In this document: one piece after another, positions 36,683 to 48,659 of the stretch
Layout: each line of letters starts with the position of its first letter
Position numbering within the stretch: the first letter of the stretch is position 1
Source: Impatiens glandulifera
Lineage: Eukaryota; Streptophyta; Magnoliopsida; Ericales; Balsaminaceae
Direction of reading: 5' to 3'
Assembly (NCBI RefSeq): GCF_907164915.1
Contig: NC_061862.1
Location: forward strand, 92,583,995-92,647,994
Length of the DNA: 64,000 nt
The notes under the pieces: generated by a model
The model's input: the letters and a program-made list of their open reading frames with translations, nothing else
Told to the model about the DNA's origin: nothing
The model's database searches: none
Program-made: the position numbers and the translations under genes

Positions 36683-38703
36683 ATGGAGAAAAAGAAAAGT
36701 AATAAAGTCAAGGAAGTCAAAGAGTTTGTTATGGAAGGTCTCAAGGAGATTACTGAAGAAGTCATTCAAGAAAAACATGATAAAAGCAAAGGAAAATTAA
36801 GTTGTAGAAAATTCTGAAGAAAATAATACAGGAAAATATGGGAAAAGACTTTTGAAGAAAATAATGCAGGAAAACAAGAAAAGAATGAGGAAGTCTAGAA
36901 TGTTGGTTACAATGAAATAATCAATCTGTTTGGCCTCAAAAACCAAATCACCAAGCTTCTGATGCATTCTAAAAAATTAAAGATTGTTTTTAATAAGGAT
37001 AAAGTTCAACATATAACAATTCAACTCAATATTCATTATCTTCAGGACTAGAATTTGCTAAAGAAGAATATGAATAAATAGTAAACTGGTAAGTGGTTAT
37101 AATGAGGAAGTTTATGAAGGACCCTAAATCAAAACCTATACTATCAGAGTAACTCTACCTTAAAATAAATGAGGTATGGAATAAAAATGCAGGAAAGAAA
37201 GCTAAAGACCATGCCTACAAAGGATTTTTTTTTTGGAGGATGTTAAAACAAAAGTGGAGGTACTTAATTTTCATTTTGAATTTAAACTTCCCAATAAAGT
37301 AGAAGAAAAGTGCATAAAAAATGGGAAAATGTGGTGGTAGGAATTATATTGTAAAAAATAGAGTATAATTCCCAATCACTAAAGAAGCTTTAATGAAACA
37401 GTGGAAGGAAATAGGTTGGAGAAGATCTTTGCAAATATTCATGATTTCTACTTTATTCAATTCAAGAATGGGTCGAATTTGGATAAAATTCTAGAACATG
37501 TGCATACATATATTGGATCCAACTACATAAAGTTGGAAAGATGGTCTAAAGATTTGAACCTGTTAAGTAAATCTAAGGAGACATCACAAATATGATTCAA
37601 GCTTTAAAATATCATACACATGTACAAATCAGAAGTCATTAGTCATTTTGCAGGATTATTAGGAAAACCATTATACATAAACCCAATAACAGAAGGAGGA
37701 GATCATTTATCATTTGCTAGAATTAGCATAAATGTGAATCTTCGTAGCACATTGCCGAATAATATGACTGTGGTCGACAAGAAAGGAAAATCTAATGTTA
37801 TAGGAATCACTTATTAGTGGAGACTGGACAAGTGTGCATTCTGTAATACTTTCCAACATGCCAACACGAAATGTGCTCAAGCTATGGAAGAAGAGTAGAA
37901 GATACTGAAAGACAAGAAACAAAAAATCAGAAAAAAGAAATAGAGGAGTCTAAAAGCAACGATCAAAATGTGGAGAAAGAGAAAGGAGCAAAAACCAAAG
38001 AGGACTCTAAAAAAGAAGAAAACAATGATTGAAGAAAATATGTTAAAGGGGATTTCTGTTAAAAAAGAGAATAAATGTAGCAATGAAACAAAGAATGAAG
38101 AAGATGAAGAAAGTTGATTCTCAAACAAGTCAAACTGTAATACAAGAAACTAGAGAGGAGAATACTCAGAATAATCAAGCTGAAATAGAGGTTACCAAAG
38201 CTGTTGTAAATGATACCATAAATGAAACTGAAGGAAGCAAAGACAAGAATCTTGAGACTGATTTCGAAATTCAAGTTGAAAACAATAAGGTAAAGAGCTC
38301 AAAAATCTTGAAAAATAATTTCTTTTATCAAATCAGAACAGGTTCATATAAAGAAAGAAATCAAAATAAGAATAAACAATATTCATCAACCTCTTCAGTT
38401 CATTCCTCTTTCATTGCAAGAGAAAAGGGAAGATGAATGACAAGGGAAAGAGGAAGACAACTTATTGATACAATAGGTTGGTATGGAAATAAAAATAATG
38501 ATTGAGATAATTAGTATTTGATACAGTTTATAATCTTGATTTGTAATATCTGTTTGTATATTTGATTGCTACTAATTAGGTTCTTTAGGGTCGTTTGATT
38601 GTTATCATTTAATCATAACTAAGGTTTGTCTAGCTTTGATCATTGACTCTCCCACTTTTAAAATTTTAATGAAATAGTTTTAACTGTTTTCCCAAAAAAA
38701 AAG
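36683..38703 (+). mobile_element. LINE relic carrying a broken ORF1 only
   Basis: A plus-strand gag-like ORF1 of a plant L1-type LINE, broken by several stops and frameshifts. 36683 is a possible start. A DUF4283-like region spans about 37380-37810 (FANIHDFYFIQFKN, GKPLYINPITE, FARISINVN). A CX2CX4HX4C knuckle (CAFCNTFQHANTKC) follows at about 37832-37873, then a charged low-complexity tail to 38436. A 3'UTR-like stretch ends in an A-run at about 38693-38703, the expected 3' end of a LINE. No endonuclease or reverse transcriptase (ORF2) is present between ORF1 and the A-tail, so ORF2 was deleted or the element was an ORF1-only derivative. Confidence 0.7.
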
Positions 38704-39858
38704 TTTAATCACTACAGAGACGACAACATTTGGAGTGAAATGTATTATTTATAAATAAAAACAATTGTGAGTAGTTTAGATTTATCTTGGGGATGAATCT
38801 CGATCAACTTTTAGAATGTGCCTAATGCATGTTAAGTGTTTGGTTGTGTCGTTCTTTTGACCTTTTTCCATTGTCATTTATAAGAATGTCACAGTTAAGG
38901 ATATGTTCAATCCTTAGACTAATGTTTTTGACGCATTAGATATAGAAGAATGTTAAATATCATAGAAAGTTTTCTCGTACTAGAGTATTGATTACGGTGT
39001 AGCATAAAGAGGTGAAAATATATAGACATGATATTATGTAGTGATAAGATACTGCTGATTTTAATTTTGAGCATTGTTATAACTTGTTTGTTGAATTACT
39101 TCTTTGTGATTTTTGTTGGAAAAAATCTGAGAGTATAAGATTTATTCAAAAATTTCATTCTGTGTTGAAATGAAAAAATATGTATTACTTATTTTATGCA
39201 TATTGAATCAACGTGTTATATTCTTTTGTATTGTCATGCTATGGGGTATGATTGTGATTATGTGGGTGATACTAGGACTTAAATATTTGGGTAATATCCA
39301 TATTATCGTTTGGTGGTTGAAAATGAATCGATGTACTTTAATGTTTCATTATAACATCTACCACATTATTATTACGATTCTTTGTGAAATTCGTTCAGTA
39401 AAGTTAATTGTGGAACTTATAGTTTTTCTTAAGAACATTTGTGTACTCGTTAATATCTTATTTTTATTAATTTAATTATCAATTTTATGTAATGTCATGG
39501 TAGTTTTTATTATGCTTATAAAAACAAACAAAGTTAAAAGAATGAAATTATAAATGACAAATTGCAATCTTATTATTAAATGTTATACTATTTCTATAAC
39601 TAGGTTATATCCAAAGATAACGAAAGTCATTGCCCAATATTTCTGTAAATTAACTATCATAATAGTTCAGATCCGGTTTGGGGTGAGCATATCCCAACTC
39701 TAACAGTAACACAAACACAATCCCGAAACATGAATTTGAATAAATTTATTTAATTTGGTTTAAATTTGAATTTGTATTGGGCTTGAGTTACATTACACAT
39801 CCAAAGTCGATAAGGTATGATTATCTGTCTATCCAACTTTCAAACAATTTTTTCATTA
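38704..39858. other. Intergenic DNA of unclear origin
   Basis: A 101-codon plus-strand ORF (39170-39475) starts with ATG, is hydrophobic, and matches nothing I recognise. It may be a worn retroelement remnant. No other feature. Confidence 0.35.
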
Positions 39859-40350
39859 GAGCATCCCTATCCCTATACCCATACATAGGTATAAATATGT
39901 GACACATCAACTGTCACATCAAAAGTAAATTATACCTATCAATTTATACCTATATTCTCTAACCATCTCAGGTACAATTGTTACTATTTCAGAGTTCCAC
40001 ATCATCTAATTCATACAATATTTTTTAATTCAATAATTCAAGTAAATCTTGTTTTATTTTTAATTATATTAATTTGTTTAAATAAAAAAACTAATATTTA
40101 TAAATTATATTAAAAAATTAAAAAAAATTAAAAAATTTTAAAAATAATTTAGGACATTAAATTGTCAATAATTTGTGTACAAAATTTTGAAAAATAAAAA
40201 ATTTTAATTAAGAAATAAAAAACGAGTACAATGTTAAACTAAATCACAATAATACATGAAAAAAATACACTACTAAATCATATTTTGTTACTAATTCTGG
40301 TAACGCGCCCAAACATGCTCAATCAAGTTCGATCGAAGTTGTTGATGCAT

Positions 40351-40602
40351 TTACTTGTCATGTAGTGCAGCCCGTCTCTTGCATTTTCTTGGCATATATG
40401 AATGTTGATACATTTCGGCAGAATACATGTAAGGAGGGGTGAATATATGAGGATTCATTTGATGGCTCAGATGAAATAATAAATTTTGGGCACGCATGTT
40501 TGGATTTTGGGGTTGAACATTGGAATTTTGAGGAGAGGAAGTGAAAATTTGGGGACGGATATATGAATCTTGAGAAGAATTATTTTCCATTTTTTTTTTC
40601 AT
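40351..40602 (-). CDS. 83-codon ORF inside the Harbinger-type element
   Basis: Starts at an ATG (a second ATG four codons later is also possible) and is rich in Asn, Gln, Pro, Ser and Met, with repeated QNPN/QNSN motifs, then a basic end PRKCKRRAA. This resembles the N-terminus of the Myb/SANT-like DNA-binding protein (ORF1) found in plant Harbinger elements; the SANT domain itself is absent, so it is probably a truncated remnant. A TATA box lies 61 bp upstream of the start. Confidence 0.45.
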   Translation of the reverse strand: MKKKMENNSSQDSYIRPQIFTSSPQNSNVQPQNPNMRAQNLLFHLSHQMNPHIFTPPYMYSAEMYQHSYMPRKCKRRAALHDK

Positions 40603-40662
40603 ATTTCAAGTAGATACAATCTTGAAGAGAATATGAGATGAAATTAGTTAGTGTGTGAGCAT

Positions 40663-40673
40663 CTATTTATATA
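40663..40673 (-). promoter_or_regulatory. TATA box of the Harbinger-type ORF
   Basis: Minus-strand TATATAAATAG, with the ATG at 40602 about 60 bp downstream, spacing that fits a short leader. Confidence 0.5.
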
Positions 40674-41021
40674 ATTCATCTAAATAAAAAAAACCTGATC
40701 ATATGTGTAAAAAAACTGTAATAAAACGGTCATATTTTCAATTGATAAAAGAAACGGTCATTTTTTTCAAATAAAAGAGATCCACATTTTATCAATTAAA
40801 AAAAAATTAAAAAGCAACAATTTTACATTTTTAATAAAAAAGTAAACAACATGTCAAGTGGTGACCACTTTTTGACTTGTTTTTCTTTATTTGTACCTGT
40901 AGTAAATATTTGATCCTCTCATTTCTCTCTCCACAATTATATCCATACTCCTATTCATTTTCCCAGGTATAATTTGTCTCCAAATCAGATTTCCACCCAC
41001 CACTGGGGATGCTTTTATATC

Positions 41022-41606
41022 TAGGGGTGAGTTGATACGGTATATCTTAATATTTTATCCATATCTTATACCTTACCTAAAATTTCGGTATGCAAAAAAT
41101 GCATATCTTTACTTACATTGATTTCGGTATACCTTGTTTCGATATATCTTAATTTTGGTATACAAAAAATTCATACTTTACCTTACCTTAATTTTGGTAT
41201 ACCATATTTTCGGTACGATATCGGTATTATACCTTTGATACCTAAAAAATATATTAATTTAAAAAAAAATCAATCTCATCGGTAAGGTAGAGATTGCATA
41301 TATTGAATAATATTTCAGTATAATTATATTTTGATATTATTCAAAAATTATATTTCTATAATTAAATTAATTTCAAATCTATTTAATTATTTCCTTATAA
41401 GTATTATATATATATATATATTAACTTATAAATACTATTTCGGTATTTCGGTATTTCGGTATATCTCAATATACCAAAATTTTAAAAATCTCATATCTTT
41501 ACCGTACCAATAATTACGGTATCGGTATCATACCTTACATTTTTTTCGGTATACATATTTTTGATATATTGCAGTACGGTATTTTCGATAATTTTTTCAC
41601 ACCTAC
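41022..41606. mobile_element. hAT-like non-autonomous repeat rich in GGTATA
   Basis: Left TAGGGGTGAG and right TTCACACCTAC are imperfect inverted ends. Flanks TTATATC and TAATATC may be a decayed target duplication. The interior consists of many copies of TTCGGTATA and TGGTATACC in both directions. A fragment of the same family lies near 5535-5660. Confidence 0.5.
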
Positions 41607-42538
41607 TTATAATATCTACATTTTTATTTTTATTTTGAAAATTCACACTTTTCTGTTTTTAAATAATTAATTAATTTGTTAATTACACAACATCCCACTC
41701 TAAATTAATTAATTAAGTACTTTATTTTATAAATTAATAATACATATATTAAATAAAATATATTATATAAATATTAAAATAATATATATATTTGATTTAT
41801 TCTTAATATATAATTAAACATTATAAATTAAATAATTCAAATAAATATTAATATTATAAACTAAATTGAAATATTATACATTCCAAAGTCTCCCTCATTT
41901 CTCATCCTTTCTTCCATATCCTCTGACCTCTCCTTTCCTCATCTTCTCTTACTTCCTCCTCTTTCATTTTTCCTCCTCTTTTCACCTCCCTTTTTTCCTA
42001 TCTCATTTTCTCCTTCTTTATCAATAATCTCCTTTATCATATTTTCTACACTAAATTTTAACGGTTAATAATATGTTAATTGAAAAAAAATATGTTAAAC
42101 GGTTAAAAATACATTAAATCATTTGTAAAACAAATCAAATTCAAATGACATGCATGATGAAATAAATTTACATCTGTTGAATATGAGTTGGATTAAACTA
42201 TAAGTTCACTTCTAATTGAGTTAGGTTAAATATGATTTCTAATCTATAACTCAACAAATATTTGTGTAGCTCCGTAACACCTTAAAAGTTATTTTTTGTC
42301 TTGATACATAAATTAAATTTGAAACTGAAACACAAATATAAGCCTTTTTTTTTTTAATAAAAAGTAACAATATTAAAAAAGACCCGTGCATTATTTAAAC
42401 ACAACTTTTTTAGTCATAATTTCATATAATCCAACCATACCAACATATATCTTACGTTTCACAATAACACGCACATGCCTTCTTTTTTATTTCCTTCCAT
42501 GGTCTTCTCTCTTGGCGCGCAGCTTATTTGGTTGGTAA
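41607..42538. other. GH3 3' flank, AT-rich
   Basis: Contains a CT-rich tract near 41885-42020 and AT-rich DNA. The GH3 3'UTR must lie in the rightmost part. No other gene seen. Confidence 0.5.
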
Positions 42539-44570
42539 TCACTTTCCCGGTAGGGTGGGTCGTCGTTCGGGGCTCCAATGAGGCAAACCCGGGCTAAAAT
42601 GAGTCGAGATGACCCGCGTATCGAGGAGCTCCATCATTGGCGGGAAAGTCACACATCTCGGAACCTTATACTGATTGATGGACGCACCTCTAGAAATAGC
42701 ATAATCCATTAACTCCTCGAACGTACCATTCTTCACGACCCGAATTTCAAGTGCGCCAATTGAGTGATCCGAGACCCGACCCTGCCTGTAAACCGAGTTC
42801 AATGACTCTTCCATGGCAAGGCAACAGCGGTCCAAAATCTCCTCACTCGGTGGGTTAAACGGGTCCATTACCATGAGTTCCCAATAAATCACATAATGAC
42901 CCGATATTGTCTTGGTGTCCGCGTGGCTCGTGTACTCCACAACGGTCGTGTTGAACTCAAACAACAACTCGGACGCGCTCTCGATCGCGGTTTGAAGCTC
43001 GGCCTCGTTTGTCTTGTCTGAGTCTATACTGAGGAGCACGTCCTTACGCCTGATGAACTTGAACTGAGGAGCTGAGTTGTGGAAACCGGTTACCCGGAGA
43101 ATGTCCCCGACTCTGTATCGGCATAGTCCGGAGTAAGTGGTGACCACGAGTTCGTATTCTTCTCCGACTAAAACGTCGGTTAAGTCGACGAGCCGTGACG
43201 AGGAATTGTTGCACGGGAGGAACTCGAAGTAAGCCATGTTCGGCAGGATCGTGTAAGAAACCTCGGACGGTTTCGACAAGGGCTTAAGGTTAACCCCAAA
43301 AAAGCATTCCGACGAAGCGTACACAGTACACGCCATAGGAAGACCGGCGCTGTAGAACTCGAGGATCGGGACATACTGAGCCATGGCTCCGGTCACGATG
43401 ACCTCGAGGTACTTTGTGTTAGGCCAAATCCTTGTGATAATCCCTTTCCATTTCTCTCCTTGGCATTCTTTGACTATAAAGCTTGCCAATTCAGGACTGG
43501 GTTTTAGAATGCTAGACATGACGATTCTGAGGCCTTCGTCAGTGATTCTGGGATCTAGGGTCCCGGGTGAGACGTCGGACGCCAGCTGTTTCCAGTTGAG
43601 CTGAAAGAACTTGATGGCGCGGATGAGGCCGGAGGCGAAGACCGCCCCCAATCGGAGGACTTCGAGGCGGTTGAGGAGGCCGCAGAGCATCTGAATGTAC
43701 ATGCTTTGGAAGGAATCGAGGCAGAGGATGGCTTCTATTGGGCTTGTTATCACTTTGTAAGGATTTTTTGGTTGGTTCTTGAAATGATCGCTGTTGTAGT
43801 AGCTGGTGAGGACTGGCCTAGCTGGTAAACCTCCAGGTGTTCTTGTTTCGGCTTTTATGAAGTAAAAGTAAAGTCCCTTTCCTTTGTCCAAGCCTGCCAC
43901 ATATCTGCCATGCATGGATCACAGTTAATAGTAACGGAAAAAAATAATTTTGTTTTTATTTTTTTTGTTTGACTAACTATATTATATATCATGTTGAATA
44001 AATATAATAGTTTTGTATTATTGTAAATACAAGTAATTAGTTTAATTCATTAAATGTTTTACTTACAGGTTCAAGATAGAAACGAGGAGGTTGGAGACCT
44101 TCTGGCGGCGTTCCAGCTCTTCTTGGACTATAGGCATAAGTTTTCTCTCTCCTGCTGAAGTTCCTGAACTGTAAATTAATCAAGTAAATATATAATTAAG
44201 ATTGAAGAAATAATTAATGTTATTCCATTTATAATATATAATATTTAAACCTTGTAAGGAACTCGGAGATGGGAAGAGAGCAGAAAATGGGGGAGCGATC
44301 ACCGTTGAAAATACGGTGAATGTAGGGTTGTAGATCCTCGTACGTAACAATGGGAACCTTGGACTTGAAGGTTTCTCTGTCGGTCGCCCCATTCAGTCCG
44401 AATCGTTCAAGGTACTCGGTCTTAGCATTTTGGCTTAGGATCTCGCTCAACACCTTCTCTTGGAAGCTGTCTGTGTTTCTCGTCATTTCTTCCATCAGCT
44501 CAAGTTCTTTCGCATCTTTTTCGTTCGCCGGTTGACCTAGTTGAGATGGCTTCAGGCCGGAGATTTCCAT
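42539..44570 (-). CDS. GH3: GH3 acyl-acid amido synthetase (auxin-conjugating type)
   Basis: An ATP-dependent enzyme of the ANL superfamily that adenylates an acyl hormone, typically indole-3-acetic acid, and joins it to an amino acid. This lowers free auxin in the cytosol. Exons 44570-44251, 44168-44067 and 43904-42539 join in phase to 595 aa, normal for the family. Nucleotide-binding motifs are intact: [10 protein letters not shown] (107-116), YASSE (336-340) and YRVGD (404-408). The similarity pattern ([29 protein letters not shown] at the C-terminus) fits the group II IAA-amido synthetases (GH3.1/GH3.5/GH3.6 type) better than the jasmonate enzyme JAR1. The substrate is inferred, not shown. 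Upstream lie a TATA box and tandem auxin-response-like sites, and an old Copia insertion begins 622 bp from the ATG. Confidence 0.94.
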
Positions 44571-44656
44571 GTCAAGTATGTGTTTGTGTGTGTATGATAG
44601 AGAGAGAGAGAGAGATATTGAAGAATGGTGTGGTTTTTCAAAGACGATGAAGGCTG

Positions 44657-44664
44657 ATATATAA
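44657..44664 (-). promoter_or_regulatory. TATA box of the GH3 gene
   Basis: TTATATAT on minus, about 87 bp upstream of the ATG, predicting a leader of roughly 55-60 nt that includes a GA-rich run (44597-44614). Confidence 0.6.
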
Positions 44665-44773
44665 GGTATAATAGATCTTCTCCTCCCTCACACCACATGG
44701 GTGAAACAGTCATTTTATAAAAAAAAATCATGTGAGAAATTAAGCATGCAAGACATTTGTTGCTCGGAGTGGG

Positions 44774-44787
44774 TGTCTGCCTGTCTG
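44774..44787. promoter_or_regulatory. Tandem auxin-response-like elements
   Basis: TGTCTGCCTGTCTG, two TGTCTG copies with an 8-bp period, about 110 bp upstream of the GH3 TATA box. ARF transcription factors bind TGTCNN, and GH3 genes are classical primary auxin-response genes, so an auxin input is plausible. The match is short and could be chance. Confidence 0.5.
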
Positions 44788-45192
44788 GCAATTAGGGTTC
44801 ATGGGAGAAAAAATGGACAGGTGTGCGCCAGGTCAGCAATGTACAGACTAGAATAAGGCTCTTTTCATCTGACATTTTTTTTTCAGAGAAAAAAAATTGA
44901 TTCGGCAGTTTTTGGCATTTCCGATAAGTGTTAGTTCAATGCTAAATACAACATTCTCTACCTTTATTTATAAACAAAGCATCTATAAAAGAGAAAAAAA
45001 AATTAACAAATGAGGGAGATAATATTTCACTTTTTATGCATAATGCGTCACTAGATAGTTTCGATGCTACCCATAAAAGAAGTGATTGTATCCACTAAGA
45101 TACCATCACTATACAAAGAGAAAAACATCAATAAATAAGAAGAATGATGCTTCACTTTTGTGTATAAGTGTCATTTTATTAGTAGAATACAT
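44788..45192. other. Upstream flank of the GH3 gene
   Basis: AT-rich, with no gene. A block near 45056-45075 (TTTCGATGCTACCCATA) is inverted relative to 59419-59436 on the far side of the nested retrotransposons. The two were about 120 bp apart before the outer insertion. Confidence 0.5.
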
Positions 45193-45676
45193 TGTTAGAA
45201 TTATCCTAATTAGATCCTAATTTAATGGGTGAGAAATTAAAATCTCAATGCGGCGGAAGCCTACCTTAATTTTAATTAATCGCATGAATCTTCTCTTTCC
45301 TTGTAATAGAAAAAGTGTTTAATCTTCTATTTCTTTAGACTTTCTTTATGTGGAATGGTTTTTCCATTTGATGAGTAAGTCAATATGTTTCTCTCTCTGT
45401 TGATGGGGACGCAAAGGAGAATTGATATTACATCAAATGGGGACCATTACCGTTACATATAACCAACAATAAGTTAGTTATTATGGTTTGATAATTTCTA
45501 ATTTAGCCCCTTCATAAAATTAGAAATGCCACTTATGTATCATCACTTTATATTCATGATAAATACACCCATAAGCCATAAACTTAATTTCACATTAGAT
45601 CACATTATTTTGGCTTATATTAAATATGACACATGCACAATTATTTATTATACAAGTGACCCTAAAAATTCCAACA
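45193..45676 (-). repeat. 3' LTR of the outer Copia, 484 bp
   Basis: Read on +, begins TGTTAGAATTATCC and ends AAATTCCAACA. By eye it differs from its partner LTR at about 13-14 bases plus three small indels, near 3%. Confidence 0.9.
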
Positions 45677-45686
45677 GTCTCCCACT
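45677..45686 (-). other. Polypurine tract of the outer Copia
   Basis: AGTGGGAGAC on minus, directly before the 3' LTR, the expected plus-strand primer site. Confidence 0.7.
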
Positions 45687-46099
45687 GGGTCACGTATGTA
45701 CAAAAAATAAATGTATCAACCATAATGCGCCTGAAGTTTTATGTCATCTCAATCATATGTTGTATAAACAATTTTATCAATTAAACATATCAATATAGGA
45801 CCAAAGAGCTCGTCGTTGTATTTAAGCACAACTAGACCCAACAATGATCACATAAATCAATACAATTAATTGACAAATCATATCATGAATGTGAGGAATG
45901 AAAATTCCATGCAAAGTGATCTTTTCATGTCAATTTTCAACTAGTCCTACTTGACTTTAGTGAGATCATACTTTAAACATAATTATAGAAAGTGCAATAA
46001 ACTGAATAATACTTAATTTCTGATCAGAATAAAAAACCTCATAAATATCTATAAAATAACTAAACTGAAAGACAACCAAACTACAAACTCTCACTGAAG

Positions 46100-46960
46100 T
46101 TAGAGATTATCGATCTCTACAACACTCATACGAGCAATATTCTTATGAAAGACACTGAACAATAAACCCTTGATCAAGAGGTTCATAACCATAGAGTTTG
46201 TACATAAATATTTTATAGAAATTTATCCACTTTGTATCATTTCTTTCATAACAATAAACTTGATGTCAATATCACTTAATTTCATGCCTAGTAACATGTC
46301 ATAAATTCCGCTGCAATAGTGGATGACGTCATAAGTGTTTGTTTGACACTTCTTCAAAAACGACAAAACCAGCTAGCAAAAAATATAACCCGAATTGTAT
46401 TTCATACTATTTTGGCATTCCGTAAGATCGAAGTCAGAATATTCAATGATCTCAAAACTTTTACGACTTTCTATATGTGAGCATTTAATTCTTAGTTTTT
46501 TTCAAATATCTCGTAAGTATTGGCTACTTAATGTCAAGCAAAATTTGTGACAAACAAAATGTCACCCATATATAAAACCATACATAGACGTTTACTCCCA
46601 TTGAACTTGTGTTACACAAATAATCAATTAAATTCACCTCAAAACCAAAAGAGAGAATTGTTATTTTGTGAAATTTATGGTATCACTAACGAGATGCTTC
46701 TTTAAGTTTATAGATGAATTTCTTTAATTTGCAAACCATATTAATTTGGTCTCTCGACACAAAGTTTTCTCATTGCACCAAATTGTTTTTCAATGTCTCT
46801 ATTGAAAAACCCGTTAACATCTATTATGGTGTATATCAAAATATGCAATGAGTACCATAAATTGTCCTTAAAGAATAATTCAATTAAACTGGATTGTCAT
46901 AAAGACACTTGATTTTGAGGTTGTTGAGTTTGTATTTAATGAATTTGATCAATATTGTCT
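46100..46960 (-). pseudogene. Degraded Copia pol (RT/RNase H) remnant
   Basis: Minus-strand fragments resemble parts of a Copia pol in the right order, including a region like the RNase H catalytic stretch near 46300-46330 and an RT-like stretch near 46800-46860. They are crowded with stops and frameshifts. The call rests on weak matches plus the position inside clear Copia LTRs. Confidence 0.5.
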
Positions 46961-48356
46961 TGTTACTCTTGATTTTTTAACATTATCATAATATCAATAA
47001 AATCCTTATAATGTCAAAAAACACTTGAAATATAAATCAAATATTCCACAATAGGAATTATTGATCTAAATCATTTTTAAAAACAAAATCATTTCTCCCT
47101 TCAAACTCAATATCCTCAAAATAAATATTGCAGTCTCGTCTAAAAAAAATATCTTTAACTTGACAACATAAAAAAATTATAGCTCTTAATTATTTAGGAT
47201 ATTCAATAAATTAGTTGCTCACATTTATAAACTTAAGTAACAACTAAATTCTAATGATTTATCACATCTCAAAATACTTAATGCAACATTAATATCAAGT
47301 TTTTGGACAGTAATATTAATTGCTAATAATATTTTGGTGTAATGATAAAATATTAATAATAAGACATGTCAAATAATCAATCTATCTTTGGATGAATTAA
47401 TTATTCATATAAATAAGACTTTATAATTATTACATATTTACCATCACAAGTATTAATACAATTCTGTCAATTAATTATCAGCCTTTGGGCAAAATAATAT
47501 AATCACATGAATTACACAATATTACCATTCAAAATTGTTTTGAATTAATTTCAACAAACATGGTCACTTTGATGATTATTTGTATTAATCAATACAATTC
47601 AAATAATGAACAATAATATCATTATTTTAAATTTAAATGTCATATTATTGTATAACCCAAATCAATAATATATATTTTTCCAAAGTAATTTATTTTATTA
47701 TAAAAAATAAAATTATACTGTAAGCCAAATCATACTTATTGAATTTGAAATTTGTAATGTCTCTTATTAATTAAATTAAATAATAAACCATCAAGATTTA
47801 TTTGACCAAATTTCAAATATTCTTATTATTAAAATCCAATTATTCTTAATCTTTTAATCCTAAAATAATGGATATAATTAATTTTTTTATTATATATTGA
47901 TTTATATATACTTAAAAATAAAATTATTCCTAAATTTTTTTTGATTTATAATATATATTATATATTATTTAATCCCTTAACAGCAAATATTCCATATTTA
48001 ATTAACCGTCAATTTAAAACAGTCAATTTAAAACTAGAATTCCTCCTTTAACGAGAAAATAACTATCCATAAATCTAATTAACATTATTAAATAATATCA
48101 TAAATCTTTATATTCTTTACACAACTATTCCATATTATCGAAAATCAATATATTCATATATTCTGTATATTCATATATTCTGAAATCATTGAGAAGAGAA
48201 AATTCAAATATTCATTTAATCTTAATTGTAAAATTCAAATATCCCTTAATTTATCGTCAATCTTCATTATATTATAGACTTCATAAAATTTAATCTAAAT
48301 TCAAAATATATGAATTTTAATGAAAGATATATCTTTCCGATTAAAATTTTCATAAC

Positions 48357-48360
<4 letters not shown>

Positions 48361-48429
<69 letters not shown>
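48361..48429. repeat. (AT)n microsatellite
   Basis: About 69 bp of pure TA dinucleotides inside the outer Copia. Confidence 0.95.
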
Positions 48430-48431
<2 letters not shown>

Positions 48432-48519
48432 TTCATTTAATTATCAAAATAAAATATTTATTAATTCCTAATAATATTATTGATATGATTTGAAATTGTC
48501 AATAAATTATCATAAATAT

Positions 48520-48521
<2 letters not shown>

Positions 48522-48612
<91 letters not shown>
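48522..48612. repeat. (AT)n microsatellite
   Basis: About 91 bp of TA dinucleotides just left of the 46-bp target repeat and the inner Copia. Confidence 0.95.
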
Positions 48613-48616
<4 letters not shown>

Positions 48617-48657
48617 GAATTTATAGATAATTTTATGTTTTTGGATTATATATATAT
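48613..48657. repeat. Target-site tandem repeat, left unit
   Basis: A 45-bp sequence (TTATGAATTTATAGATAATT at its start) recurs identically at 58502-58546 on the other side of the inner Copia. The uninterrupted site was a tandem pair of about 46-bp units. Confidence 0.85.
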
Positions 48658-48659
48658 TT

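Larger units (their letters stand above)
39859..41014 (-). mobile_element. PIF/Harbinger-type derivative, 1156 bp
   Basis: The left end GAGCATCCCTATCCC and right end GGGGATGCTT are inverted (shared core AGCATCCC). TTA flanks both sides at 39856-39858 and 41015-41017, the 3-bp target duplication typical of PIF/Harbinger. It holds one short minus-strand ORF with its own TATA box but no transposase, so it is non-autonomous. Confidence 0.7.
46961..48659. other. AT-rich degraded interior of the outer Copia
   Basis: No coding remnant recognised. Two long (AT)n runs lie near its right end. Confidence 0.5.

Noticed and set aside
37401..38436. Several small independent host genes
   Set aside because: They are pieces of one broken LINE ORF1, joined by frameshifts and ending in an A-tailed 3' region.
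39170..39475. 101-codon hydrophobic ORF, possibly a membrane protein
   Set aside because: An AT-rich translation full of Ile, Leu and Val is expected by chance. A faint likeness to Copia RNase H was too weak to support.
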